Shown here: in pieces, positions 17,801-25,794 of the stretch
Layout of the letters: every line of letters starts with the position of its first letter
Numbering within the stretch: the stretch's first letter is position 1
Assembly (NCBI RefSeq): GCF_030035605.1
Contig: NZ_CP106736.1
Coordinates: 2,294,001 to 2,358,000 of the forward strand
Source of the DNA: Silvimonas soli
Lineage (GTDB): Bacteria > Pseudomonadota > Gammaproteobacteria > Burkholderiales > Chitinibacteraceae
Direction of reading: 5' to 3'
DNA length: 64,000 nucleotides
The notes under the pieces: generated by a model
Databases searched by the model: none
What the model saw: only the letters and a program-made list of their open reading frames with translations
Told to the model about the DNA's origin: nothing
Program-made: the position numbers and the translations under genes

Positions 17801-18518
17801 GCCGCTGGACCCGCGCCATCGCTTGCTGACCAGCAAATACAATCCGGCGCGCACTTTCACTGCCGAAGGCACGGTGGGGATTGGCGGCGTGTACATGTGC
17901 ATTTACGGCATGGATTCGCCTGGCGGCTATCAACTGGTCGGCCGCACGCTGCCGATCTGGAACAAATTTCTCAAGAACGCCGTGTTTGAGCCCGGTGAGC
18001 CATGGTTGCTGCGCTTCTTTGATCAGGTGCGGTTCTATCCGGTATCCGAAGCCGAACTGGACGTGCTGCGCGAAGACTTCCGTCACGGCCGCGCCGGTTT
18101 GCGCATCGAACAAGAAGTGTTCGACTTTGCCGCCTACGAGGGTTTCCTGGCCGATAACGCCGCCAGCATTACCGAGTTTCAGGCCAAACAGAAAGTGGCC
18201 TTTGAGGCCGAAGTGGCGCTGTGGGCAGCAGACGACACAGCTCATCAGCACGTCGCCGAAATCGTTGAGGAAGAAGAAGACGCGGTAGGCGACGGTCACC
18301 ACATCGTCAGTGCCGATCTGTGCGGCAGCATCTGGAAAGTGCTGGTGGAAGTCGGCCAGCGCGTAGATGCCGGTTCGCCACTGATTGTGGTTGAAGCCAT
18401 GAAAATGGAACTGGCGGTGAACGCGCCATTTGCCGGCACGGTGCGCTCGATCCGCGCGTTGCCGGGCAAGTCGGTTACGCCGGGTGAGCGTTTGCTGGTG
18501 CTGGAACCGCACGCATGA
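14883..18518 (+). CDS. Urea carboxylase (biotin-dependent)
   Basis: 1211 residues. It carboxylates urea to allophanate using ATP, bicarbonate and covalently bound biotin. The domains in order are biotin carboxylase (from IANRGEIACRAIRTLKRLG, with the ATP-grasp loop STAGGGGIGLT and EVNTRLQVEHPVTE, about 1-450), then KipA/AHS2-like and KipI/AHS1-like domains (about 450-1100). A C-terminal biotinyl domain follows with EAMKMEL, where the biotinylated lysine is residue 1174. A GAGG ribosome-binding site precedes the ATG. Relatives act on guanidine instead, but those normally come with UAAP1/UAAP2 genes and a ykkC riboswitch, none of which is seen; the linked urt genes favour urea. Confidence 0.92.
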   Translation: MFNVVLIANRGEIACRAIRTLKRLGVKSVAVYSDADRNSAHVTEADVAIALGGDKPADSYLRIDKIIAACKETGAQAVFPGYGFLSESAEFAAACDANGIVFVGPTSLQMEEFGLKHRARELAAIAGVPTTPGSGLLASVEHALAEAEKIGYPVMLKSTAGGGGIGLTRCDDAEQLAAAFDRVQRLGEQFFRDGGSFIERFVDQARHIEVQIFGDGKGAVYALGERDCSIQRRNQKVIEETPAPNLPVATRDALLASAKRLGESVNYRSAGTVEYVYDSKRDEFYFLEVNTRLQVEHPVTESVTGLDLVECMLRLAAGDELPVAALLTAPRGAAIEVRLYAEDPVKQFQPSPGVLTEVSFPDATIVPVRVDGWVATGTDVPSLYDPLLAKLIVKGANRAEALANLQKALNHTALHGIATNLDYLRQIIASAAFQAGQVSTRFLDTFAYQPSVLEVLEPGTYTSVQDYPGRVGYWDIGVPPSGPMDDYAFRLANRIVGNDESAAGLECTLQGPTLRFHNDAVIALTGAVCAITLDGVAVDMNAPLYVQAGQVLAVGRASAGCRTYIAVRNGIDVPVYLGSRAAFALGQFGGHAGRTLRAADMLPISQPELPACTTPAPVDVPNAAPAELVPHYGSTWDIGVLYGPHGAPDFFTAESIEAFFAAEWEVHYNSNRLGVRLIGPKPSWARSDGGEAGLHPSNIHDCEYAVGSINFTGDSPVILTRDGPSLGGFVCPVTIAKAELWKVGQVKPGDKIRFNCISYKQAAALEKAQDAQLAALQAVAPQELVFPALPATSSPAILAELPENGLRPSVTYRQAGDTYILLEYGANILDLKLRLRIYLMMQKLKQLDVPGVLELSPGVRSLQIRYDGRIISQQRLLATLLAADAELPDVSTLKLPTRVVYMPLAFEDSATLGAVQRYQETVRHQAPWLPNNVDFIQRINGLTTREQVSDIIFDASYLVMGLGDVYLGAPCAVPLDPRHRLLTSKYNPARTFTAEGTVGIGGVYMCIYGMDSPGGYQLVGRTLPIWNKFLKNAVFEPGEPWLLRFFDQVRFYPVSEAELDVLREDFRHGRAGLRIEQEVFDFAAYEGFLADNAASITEFQAKQKVAFEAEVALWAADDTAHQHVAEIVEEEEDAVGDGHHIVSADLCGSIWKVLVEVGQRVDAGSPLIVVEAMKMELAVNAPFAGTVRSIRALPGKSVTPGERLLVLEPHA

Positions 18519-19261
18519 AGCCCGATCCGGTGATCTCTTTGCAGCAGGATGCCGCCGCCGAGCCCAAGCGGCGCGGCGCGGGCGACAACCTGGCGCATCG
18601 CATTTACGCCAGCATCAAGACCGACATCATGGAGTTCCGCCTGCTGCCGGGAGATCGCTTTACCGAGAGTGAAGTGGCCGAGCGCTTAAAAGTAAGCCGC
18701 ACGCCGGTGCGCGAAGCCTTGTACCGCCTGCAGACCGAACATTTTGTGGAAGTGCAGTTTCGCAATGGCTGGCAGGTACGCCCGTTCGACTTTGCCTACT
18801 TCGAAGACTTGTACGACGTGCGCGTGATTCTGGAACTCGCCGCCGCGCGCCGTTTATGCGAACACGTCGACTCCACACCCGTGCCGGAGCTGGAAGAACT
18901 CAAGGGAGTATGGCTGGTGCCGGTGGGGGAACGTGTCACCGACGGCCAGATCGTCTCCGGTTTTGACGAGCTGTTTCACTCGACATTGGTGGCTGCTACC
19001 GGCAACCGCGAAATGGCGCGGATACACCGCGACGTCACCGAAAAAATCCGCCCGATCCGCCGCCTGGATTTCACCAAGCCTTTTCGGGTGGACACCACGT
19101 ACCACGAGCACGGCGCCATTTTGCGGGCGATTGTGCAGCGGCGCGGAGATGAGGCACAGCGGATGCTCAAGGCCCATATCGACGAGAGCAAATCTGAGGT
19201 ACGCAAGATCACGCTGCATATGTTGCATGCGGCGCGGCGACGGGGCACTGCAGACAGGTAG
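18515..19261 (+). CDS. GntR family regulator, FadR/FCD subfamily
   Basis: 248 residues. The N-terminal winged helix is at about 25-95 (LAHRIYASIKTDIMEFRLLPGDRFTE and VSRTPVREALYRLQTE), and the C-terminal all-helical FCD domain has the metal/ligand histidines in FDELFHSTL and EHGAIL. Its start overlaps the urea carboxylase stop (ATGA), so it is translationally coupled to the enzyme. It probably senses a urea-pathway metabolite and adds substrate control to nitrogen control; that is inference. Confidence 0.82.
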   Translation: MKPDPVISLQQDAAAEPKRRGAGDNLAHRIYASIKTDIMEFRLLPGDRFTESEVAERLKVSRTPVREALYRLQTEHFVEVQFRNGWQVRPFDFAYFEDLYDVRVILELAAARRLCEHVDSTPVPELEELKGVWLVPVGERVTDGQIVSGFDELFHSTLVAATGNREMARIHRDVTEKIRPIRRLDFTKPFRVDTTYHEHGAILRAIVQRRGDEAQRMLKAHIDESKSEVRKITLHMLHAARRRGTADR

Positions 19262-19294
19262 CCCGGATTCCCGCTAACGCTTCATCCGGGCTAC
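19258..19294. repeat. REP-like palindrome between the GntR gene and urtA
   Basis: A compact hairpin GTAGCCCGGATTCCCGC leading to TAACGCTTCATCCGGGCTAC. It starts inside the last codon of the GntR gene and lies 160 bases before urtA. Confidence 0.7.
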
Positions 19295-19455
19295 GAAATA
19301 CCGCTTCACCAGAAAACAAAAATCCAGGTCCGTGCAAAGACCAAACCAGTACGACTACTGAATAACTCGCAATACAGAAAGGCAATAAAAGCAAAAAGCA
19401 GGAAGGAAACCCATCCGTTTTCGTCACTTTCATTCAGTTATCAGGAGATGTAGCC

Positions 19456-20721
19456 ATGAAACGTCGTACCGCACTGAAAGTCATTACGCTGTCTACGCTG
19501 ATCGCCGCCACCGGTTTCACCAGCAACGCTTTTGCTGCAGACACCATCAAGGTGGGCATTTTGCATTCGCTGTCGGGCACGATGGCCATTTCTGAATCGG
19601 CGCTGGAACAAACCGCGCTGATGACTATTGCCGAGATCAACGCCCAAGGCGGGGTGATGGGTAAACAACTGGAGCCGGTGGTGGTTGATCCGGCTTCCAA
19701 CTGGCCGCTGTTCGCCGAAAAAGCCCGCCAGTTGCTGGCCAAAGACAAAGTGGATGTGGTGTTCGGCTGCTGGACTTCCGTATCGCGCAAGTCGGTGTTG
19801 CCGGTGTTCCGTGAACTGAATGGCCTGTTGTTCTACCCGGTGCAGTACGAAGGTGAAGAACTCGAGAAAAACGTGTTCTACACCGGCGCCGCGCCGAATC
19901 AGCAAGCGATTCCGGCAGTGGATTACCTGTTGAGCAAAGATGGTGGCGAGGCCAAACGCTTTGTACTGCTGGGTACCGATTATGTGTACCCACGCACCAC
20001 CAACAAGATCCTGCGCGCCTACCTGCATACCAAGGGCATTCAGGATTCCGACATCATGGAGGAATACACCCCATTTGGTTATTCCGACTACCAGACCATC
20101 ATCGCCAAGATCAAAGATTTCTCCGCGCAAGGCAAGAAGACCGCCGTGGTTTCGACCATCAATGGCGACTCTAACGTGCCGTTCTACAAAGAGCTGGGCA
20201 ACGCTGGCCTGAAAGCGACCGATGTGCCGGTCGTGGCGTTCAGTGTGGGCGAAGAAGAACTACGCGGTGTGGATACCAAGCCGCTGGTGGGCGAACTGGC
20301 TGCATGGAACTACTTCATGTCGGTGAAGAACCCGGAAAACACCAAGTTCACCAAGATGTATCGCGACTGGGCCAAGAAGCAAAAGCTGCCTAACGCTGAC
20401 ACCGCCGTGACCAACGACCCGATGGAAGCCACTTATGTGGGTATCCATATGTGGAAGCAAGCGGTTGAAAAGGCTCATTCCACCGATGTCGACAAGGTGA
20501 TTGCGGCCATGGGCGGCCAGACCTTCAAGGCACCAAGCGGCTTTACCCTGGAAATGGACCCGAAAAACCATCACCTGCACAAGCCAGTGATGATCGGCGA
20601 AGTGAAAGCCAACGGCCAGTTCAACGTGGTATGGAAGACCAAGGCACCGGTCAAGGCCCAGCCATGGAGCCCGTACATTGTGGGGAACGACAAGAAGAAG
20701 GACGAACCGGAAGCGAATTGA
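19456..20721 (+). CDS. urtA: Urea ABC transporter, periplasmic substrate-binding protein
   Basis: 421 residues. The N-terminus MKRRTALKVITLSTLIAATG ending FTSNAFA is a signal peptide with a twin arginine, possibly Tat-type. The mature part is the branched-chain-amino-acid-like binding fold with UrtA hallmarks: GILHSLSGTMAISE, GCWTSVSRKSVLPVFRELNG, LLFYPVQYEGEE and TNDPMEATYVGIHMWKQA. It captures urea or short amides for UrtBCDE. GGAG precedes the ATG. It lies 194 bases downstream of the GntR gene, with a REP palindrome in the gap. Confidence 0.93.
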   Translation: MKRRTALKVITLSTLIAATGFTSNAFAADTIKVGILHSLSGTMAISESALEQTALMTIAEINAQGGVMGKQLEPVVVDPASNWPLFAEKARQLLAKDKVDVVFGCWTSVSRKSVLPVFRELNGLLFYPVQYEGEELEKNVFYTGAAPNQQAIPAVDYLLSKDGGEAKRFVLLGTDYVYPRTTNKILRAYLHTKGIQDSDIMEEYTPFGYSDYQTIIAKIKDFSAQGKKTAVVSTINGDSNVPFYKELGNAGLKATDVPVVAFSVGEEELRGVDTKPLVGELAAWNYFMSVKNPENTKFTKMYRDWAKKQKLPNADTAVTNDPMEATYVGIHMWKQAVEKAHSTDVDKVIAAMGGQTFKAPSGFTLEMDPKNHHLHKPVMIGEVKANGQFNVVWKTKAPVKAQPWSPYIVGNDKKKDEPEAN

Positions 20722-20798
20722 TTGGTTGTGAGAAGAGAGGGGTGAGGCGCGAGGCGTGAGCTGAAAAGCCGCACGCTTTACCTCGCACTTCTATTGAC

Positions 20799-20840
20799 TC
20801 GTCATTCCCGACCTGGGCGGTCCCCTTGGCGGGAATGACG
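20799..20840. repeat. GTCATTCCCG...CGGGAATGAC palindromic repeat (copy 2)
   Basis: The perfect arms TCATTCCCG and CGGGAATGA flank ACCTGGGCGGTCCCCTTGG, in the 198-base urtA-urtB gap. It is nearly identical to 12659-12697. Confidence 0.75.
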
Positions 20841-20919
20841 AATTTAAAGGCCGCAGGATGAATTCGCACTACCTGAGTTGGCCGGAAGTCTGCGCAACAC
20901 CGAGTATGGGGATATCCCA

Positions 20920-22512
20920 ATGAACAAAATACTGCGCACGTTGCTGGCGCTGGTGCTTGGATGTCTGTTGATGGCGTCCGCTCAAGCCGCCCTCGACGCC
21001 AGGGTGGTCAAGCAACTGGTCGATGATGATTCCGACCAGAAAATCGAGGCCATTGCCGCGCTGGTCAAAACCGGCACGCCCGAAGCCGCGCGGCTGCTAC
21101 AGGCGCTGAGTGACGACGCGCTGTATGCCACAGATAGCCGCATCTGGCTCAAGGCCGATGACAAGGTCTACGACGCCGTCACCGGCACCGAGATCACCCC
21201 GGCGCCCGATGATGTCGACACCGTCACCATCAATAACCGGGTGCGCGGCACGCTGGATTCCGCATTGGCCGGCTTCAAACTGTTTGACCCGGACCCATCT
21301 GCCCGACTGGCTGCGGCGCAGTCGCTGCAGGGGGACGTTGGCGCAGTGATGATTCCGGCATTGACGCTGGCGCTGCAAAAAGAAACCGACAGCAAGGTCA
21401 AGCCCATCCTCGAACAACTGCTGGCGCAAGCCAATCTGAAAAACCCGGACGTCAAAGCGCGCTTGGCGGCGGTGGAAGGGCTGACGCACAGCAATTCACC
21501 CAACGCCCGCGGCCTGTTGCTGACCCGGCTGGACCCGGCCAACGAGCCCGACGCCGCCGTGCGCGAAGCGGCCAAAGCGTCGATTGCCTCGATTGATTCT
21601 CGCCTGGCGTGGACCAGCGCGCTGGCGAATGTATTTTCTGGCCTCAGTCTGGGCAGCATTTTGCTGCTGGCCGCGCTGGGTCTGGCCATTACCTACGGCG
21701 TGATGGGCGTGATCAACATGGCCCACGGCGAGTTGCTGATGGTGGGTGCGTATTCGGCGTATTTCGTCCAAGGCGTGTTCCGCAATCACTTCCCCGGCGC
21801 GCAAGACTGGTATCTGGTCGCTGCCGTGCCGGTGTCTTTCTTTGCCGCCGCGTTTGTCGGCATGGTCATGGAACGTACCGTGATCCGCTGGTTGTATGGC
21901 CGCCCGCTGGAAACGCTGCTGGCCACCTGGGGCGTATCGCTGGTGCTGATTCAGGGCGCGCGCACGCTGTTTGGGGCGCAGAACGTCGAGGTCTCCAATC
22001 CATCGTGGATGTCTGGCGGCATTGAGCTGTTGCCTAGCCTCACGCTGCCGTGGAACCGCATCGTGATCATCGGCTTTGCGCTGTCGGTGCTGGTGCTGAT
22101 GTGGGCGATCATGCAAAAAACGCGGCTGGGATTGTTCGTGCGCGCGGTCACGCAAAACCGGCCCATGGCGGGTTGCGTCGGCGTGCCGACCAGCCGCGTG
22201 GATACGCTGGCGTTTGGCTTGGGCGCGGGCATTGCCGGGCTAGGTGGATTGGCGTTAAGCCAGATCGCGAACGTCGGTCCGGACATGGGCCAAGGCTATA
22301 TCGTCGATTCCTTCCTGGTGGTGGTGCTGGGCGGCGTGGGCCAACTGGCCGGTGCCGTGTGGGCCGCGCTGGGGCTGGGCATCGCCACCAAATTGCTGGA
22401 AGGCTGGGCCGGTGCGGTGATCGCCAAGATCATCGTACTGGCGATCATCATCATCTTTATCCAGCGGCGCCCGCAGGGATTGTTTGCGGTGAAGGGCCGG
22501 GTGATGGATTGA
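20920..22512 (+). CDS. urtB: Urea ABC transporter permease UrtB
   Basis: 530 residues. A signal sequence (about 1-23, LGCLLMASAQA) and a roughly 200-residue exported helical domain with repeat-like DSDQKIEAIAALVKTGTPEA segments precede the LivH-type permease (from about residue 230: LGSILLLAALGLAITYGVMG, INMAHGELLMVGAYSAYF). This long form is typical of UrtB in proteobacteria. It forms the membrane channel with UrtC. ATG at 20920 starts the signal peptide; the Shine-Dalgarno is weak. Confidence 0.9.
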   Translation: MNKILRTLLALVLGCLLMASAQAALDARVVKQLVDDDSDQKIEAIAALVKTGTPEAARLLQALSDDALYATDSRIWLKADDKVYDAVTGTEITPAPDDVDTVTINNRVRGTLDSALAGFKLFDPDPSARLAAAQSLQGDVGAVMIPALTLALQKETDSKVKPILEQLLAQANLKNPDVKARLAAVEGLTHSNSPNARGLLLTRLDPANEPDAAVREAAKASIASIDSRLAWTSALANVFSGLSLGSILLLAALGLAITYGVMGVINMAHGELLMVGAYSAYFVQGVFRNHFPGAQDWYLVAAVPVSFFAAAFVGMVMERTVIRWLYGRPLETLLATWGVSLVLIQGARTLFGAQNVEVSNPSWMSGGIELLPSLTLPWNRIVIIGFALSVLVLMWAIMQKTRLGLFVRAVTQNRPMAGCVGVPTSRVDTLAFGLGAGIAGLGGLALSQIANVGPDMGQGYIVDSFLVVVLGGVGQLAGAVWAALGLGIATKLLEGWAGAVIAKIIVLAIIIIFIQRRPQGLFAVKGRVMD

Positions 22513-22530
22513 GCTGTTACGGACAACACT

Positions 22531-22704
22531 TAGCCCGGATGGCATTTGCCCCTCGGGGGTATCCCCACCAAGCCTTCTGATATCGCGGATGTCAGTTGCA
22601 GTGGGAAAGCGGGAATCCGGGGTGGCAACGCCTCAACAAGCCACCGATTTATGCTCTTGGCCGTGTCGCCCCCGGATTCTCACTAACACTTCATCCGGGC
22701 TACA
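22531..22704. repeat. REP-like/composite mosaic repeat between urtB and urtC
   Basis: It begins TAGCCCGGAT, contains GCCCCTCGGGGGTA and a GTCAGTTGCAG block also seen in composite copy C (31404-31470), and ends with an inverted unit CCCCGGATTCTCAC leading to CATCCGGGCTACAA. Two repeat families seem to be merged here. Confidence 0.65.
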
Positions 22705-22727
22705 AATGCTTGGAAACTGGAACGATT

Positions 22728-23960
22728 ATGCGAACTTCATACACCGAACGCGCGGTACGCATCCTCGGCCCTAAAGGCTGGAGCGCGTTGGCCATCTTTC
22801 TGGCGATCATGCTGATCCTGGTGCCAGTGCTGCATTTGCTGGTGCCACCGGGTAGCCCGCTGCACTTGTCGGATTACGCGATTACGTTGTCGGGCAAGAT
22901 TCTTTGCTACGCCATGGTGGCGGTGGCGATGGACCTGATCTGGGGTTACGCCGGGATTTTGTCGCTGGGCCACGGCCTGTTCTTTGCGCTCGGTGGTTAC
23001 GGTTTTGGCATGTACCTCATGCGCCAGATCGGGCTGGACGGTAACTACCACAGCCCTCTGCCGGACTTCATGGTGTTTCTGGACTGGAAAACCCTGCCCT
23101 GGTACTGGCAAGGCACTGATCACCTGCTGTGGGCGCTGGTGCTGACCATTGCCGTGCCGACGGTGATCGCCGCCATTTTTGGCTACTTTGCATTCCAGAG
23201 TCGCATCAAAGGCGTGTATTTCTCCATCATTACCCAGGCGCTGACCTATGCCGCCATGCTGCTGTTTTTCCGCAATGAAACCGGCTTTGGCGGCAACAAC
23301 GGCTTTACCGATTTCAAACGCATTGCCGGGTATTCGATCACCGCGCCTGAAACCCGCGTGGTGCTACTGGGGCTGACTTCGCTGGCGCTGGCGGGCACGC
23401 TGGTGCTGGGCCGCTGGCTGGTAACATCACGTTATGGCCGGGTACTGGCCGCCACGCGTGATGCCGAATCGCGCGTCATGTTCATCGGCTACAACCCGCT
23501 TTGGTACAAGCTGTTTATCTGGACGCTTTCTGCCGCGCTGTGTGGCATTGCCGGGGCGCTGTATGTGCCGCAAGTGGGCATCATCAACCCGTCGGAAATG
23601 TCACCTGCCGCATCCATCGAGATCGCCATCTGGGTGGCCGTGGGTGGGCGCGGTACCTTGATTGGCGCGGTGATTGGTGCGGTGGCAGTGAGTCTGGCCA
23701 AGAGCTGGTTTACGGTGTCCTTTCCGCAATACTGGCTGTTCTTCCTCGGTTTTCTGTTCATTCTGGTCACGCTGTTTTTGCCGGAAGGTCTGGTTGGCTT
23801 GTACAAGCGCATCGTCTTCCGTCTTAAACACAAAGACACCGCCAATACCGAAACCGTGTTTACGCTGGAACCGGAAACTATTAGTCCACCCGTTGCCGCA
23901 TCCGTTGTTTCCACGGCACCAACAGCCAAACCCACGCTAACCGGGGAGAGCGCAGCATGA
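22728..23960 (+). CDS. urtC: Urea ABC transporter permease UrtC
   Basis: 410 residues of LivM-type permease with about ten hydrophobic segments: ICYAMVAVAMDLIWGYAGILSLGHG-like region near residues 60-80, FRNETGFGGNNGFTDF, and a C-terminal GRGTLIGAVIGA followed by FLPEGLVGLYKR. It pairs with UrtB. ATG at 22728 follows a weak GGA; longer starts would translate the upstream repeat. Its stop overlaps the urtD start (ATGA). Confidence 0.9.
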   Translation: MRTSYTERAVRILGPKGWSALAIFLAIMLILVPVLHLLVPPGSPLHLSDYAITLSGKILCYAMVAVAMDLIWGYAGILSLGHGLFFALGGYGFGMYLMRQIGLDGNYHSPLPDFMVFLDWKTLPWYWQGTDHLLWALVLTIAVPTVIAAIFGYFAFQSRIKGVYFSIITQALTYAAMLLFFRNETGFGGNNGFTDFKRIAGYSITAPETRVVLLGLTSLALAGTLVLGRWLVTSRYGRVLAATRDAESRVMFIGYNPLWYKLFIWTLSAALCGIAGALYVPQVGIINPSEMSPAASIEIAIWVAVGGRGTLIGAVIGAVAVSLAKSWFTVSFPQYWLFFLGFLFILVTLFLPEGLVGLYKRIVFRLKHKDTANTETVFTLEPETISPPVAASVVSTAPTAKPTLTGESAA

Positions 23961-24799
23961 TCACCGTGGCCAGCGGTACCGAACTTGAACAACGCCCGCA
24001 ATGGGCTGACGCCAGCGCCGGGCAATCGCGTGCGGTGGTGCCGGGCGAACTGGATATCGCTCACGGCGTGATGCTCTATCTGGACGACATCACCGTGAGT
24101 TTTGATGGCTTCAAGGCGCTGAACAAACTCAGCCTGCATATCGACGTGGGCGAACTGCGCTGCATTATCGGCCCCAACGGCGCGGGCAAAACCACCATGA
24201 TGGATGTCATCACCGGCAAAACGCGCCCGGACAGCGGCAAGGCGTTCTTTGGCCAGACGCTGGACCTGACCCGCCTCAAGGAACCCGAAATCGCCCACGC
24301 CGGGATCGGCCGCAAGTTCCAGAAACCGACGGTATTCGAGAACCACACGGTGTTCGAAAACCTGGAACTGGCGATGAAAACGGACAAGCGCGTGCGCAAG
24401 AGTCTGTTCTTCAAGCTCGATAGCGAAGCGCATGGCCGCATCGACGCCGTAATGAAGCAAATCCGGCTGGATGCCTTTGCCAATCGCATGGCGGGGCTGT
24501 TATCGCACGGCCAGAAACAGTGGCTGGAGATTGGCATGCTGCTGATGCAAGAACCCAAGCTGTTGCTGCTGGATGAACCGGTCGCGGGCATGACCGACGA
24601 CGAAACCATGCGCACCGCTGAGCTGTTTGTATCGCTGGCGGGCCAGCATTCGTTGGTGGTGGTTGAGCATGACATGGCGTTTGTGGAAAAGCTCGGCGGC
24701 ACCGTTACCGTGCTGCACGAAGGCAGTGTGCTGGCCGAAGGTGATCTGGCGACGGTACAGGCGGATCAGCGGGTGATTGAGGTTTATCTGGGGCGGTAG
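23957..24799 (+). CDS. urtD: Urea ABC transporter ATP-binding protein UrtD
   Basis: 280 residues, LivG-type ATPase. A roughly 35-residue N-terminal extension precedes the nucleotide-binding domain with Walker A GPNGAGKTT, signature LSHGQKQWLEIG and Walker B LLLLDEPVAGM. It powers urea import with UrtE. The start overlaps urtC by four bases. Confidence 0.9.
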   Translation: MITVASGTELEQRPQWADASAGQSRAVVPGELDIAHGVMLYLDDITVSFDGFKALNKLSLHIDVGELRCIIGPNGAGKTTMMDVITGKTRPDSGKAFFGQTLDLTRLKEPEIAHAGIGRKFQKPTVFENHTVFENLELAMKTDKRVRKSLFFKLDSEAHGRIDAVMKQIRLDAFANRMAGLLSHGQKQWLEIGMLLMQEPKLLLLDEPVAGMTDDETMRTAELFVSLAGQHSLVVVEHDMAFVEKLGGTVTVLHEGSVLAEGDLATVQADQRVIEVYLGR

Positions 24800-24863
24800 G
24801 TTTTGGCCTTTTTGGTGTATTCGCAGGGTTTGCACGCTTGCGTGCGAACGTGCCCGGCACGAC

Positions 24864-24882
24864 GGTGCGCAATCTGCGCACC
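24864..24882. repeat. Perfect hairpin just upstream of urtE (GGTGCGC-AATCT-GCGCACC)
   Basis: Seven-base perfect arms with a five-base loop end 19 bases before the urtE start. No T-tract follows, so it is not a terminator; it may stabilise or attenuate the mRNA. Confidence 0.6.
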
Positions 24883-24901
24883 CTACATGAAGAGAACAAA
24901 C

Positions 24902-25594
24902 ATGCTGCAAGTCGAAAACCTGAATCAGTATTACGGTGGCAGTCACATTCTGCGCGGCTTGTCGTTTACCGCAGAACCGGGGCAGATCACCACCTTGCTG
25001 GGCCGCAACGGCGTCGGCAAAACTACACTGCTAAAAACGCTCATGGGGCTGGTGCCCGTCAAGACGGGCTCGATCCATTTTGGCCCGACCGACATCACCA
25101 AGCTGGCCTCATACGACCGCGTAAAAGCCGGTATTGGTTACGTGCCGCAAGGCCGCGAGATTTTCAGTCGACTTTCGGTGGAGGAGAACTTGCGCATGGG
25201 TCTGGCCACGCGTCCGGCCCGCACCGAAATCCCGCCACGGATTTTTGAGATGTTTCCGGTGCTCAAGCAAATGATGCGGCGGCGTGGGGGCGATTTGTCT
25301 GGTGGCCAACAGCAACAACTGGCTATTGGTCGCGCGCTGGCTATGGGGCCGAAATTGTTGATTCTGGACGAACCGACCGAGGGGATTCAGCCTTCGATTA
25401 TCAAGGATATTGAACGGGCGATTCGGGCTTTGGCGGAGACGGGGGAGATGGCGATTCTGGTCGTCGAACAGTATTACGACTTTGCCCGGGCGCTGGCGGA
25501 TCAATACCTGGTGATGGAACGGGGGGAGATTATCCGGCGGGGGAAAGGGTCGGAGATGGATGCGGATGGGGTGAGGGAATTGTTGTCGGTGTAA
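24902..25594 (+). CDS. urtE: Urea ABC transporter ATP-binding protein UrtE
   Basis: 230 residues, LivF-type ATPase: Walker A GRNGVGKTT, LSGGQQQQLAIGRAL signature, LLILDEPTEGIQPSI Walker B and UrtE-like GYVPQGREIFSRLSVEENL. It completes the UrtABCDE system. ATG at 24902 starts MLQVENLNQYYGGSHIL, the family's usual start; an in-frame ATG 15 bases earlier adds only MKRTN. It lies 102 bases after urtD with a hairpin between. Confidence 0.9.
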   Translation: MLQVENLNQYYGGSHILRGLSFTAEPGQITTLLGRNGVGKTTLLKTLMGLVPVKTGSIHFGPTDITKLASYDRVKAGIGYVPQGREIFSRLSVEENLRMGLATRPARTEIPPRIFEMFPVLKQMMRRRGGDLSGGQQQQLAIGRALAMGPKLLILDEPTEGIQPSIIKDIERAIRALAETGEMAILVVEQYYDFARALADQYLVMERGEIIRRGKGSEMDADGVRELLSV

Positions 25595-25658
25595 TCGGGT
25601 TTTGGCGTGGGGAACGCGTTGTGGCATTTGCCTGTGCATTGCCTTCAAAAAGCGGGTT

Positions 25659-25714
25659 GTTAGTGCCCGGCACAAGTAAATGCATTTGATACCCGGGCAC
25701 CCCGGGTATCAAAA
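25659..25714. repeat. Partial composite repeat with a perfect 29-bp palindrome (copy D)
   Basis: GTTAGTGCCCGGCAC matches the left end of composite copies B and C. It is followed by a perfect palindrome, 25685-25713, with 13-base arms TTTGATACCCGGG and CCCGGGTATCAAA around CAC. It sits 65 bases after the urtE stop and has no T-tract. Confidence 0.7.
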
Positions 25715-25794
25715 CATCCACGCCAACGGCGCATAAACTCAGTCCTTCCCAACCCACGTCCATCAGAACTACATAGCTCTGGTCGACTGATCAA

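Noticed and set aside
17259..18512. Minus-strand open frame (417 codons) opposite urea carboxylase
   Set aside because: Antisense shadow; histidine- and glutamine-rich composition typical of reverse-frame translation.
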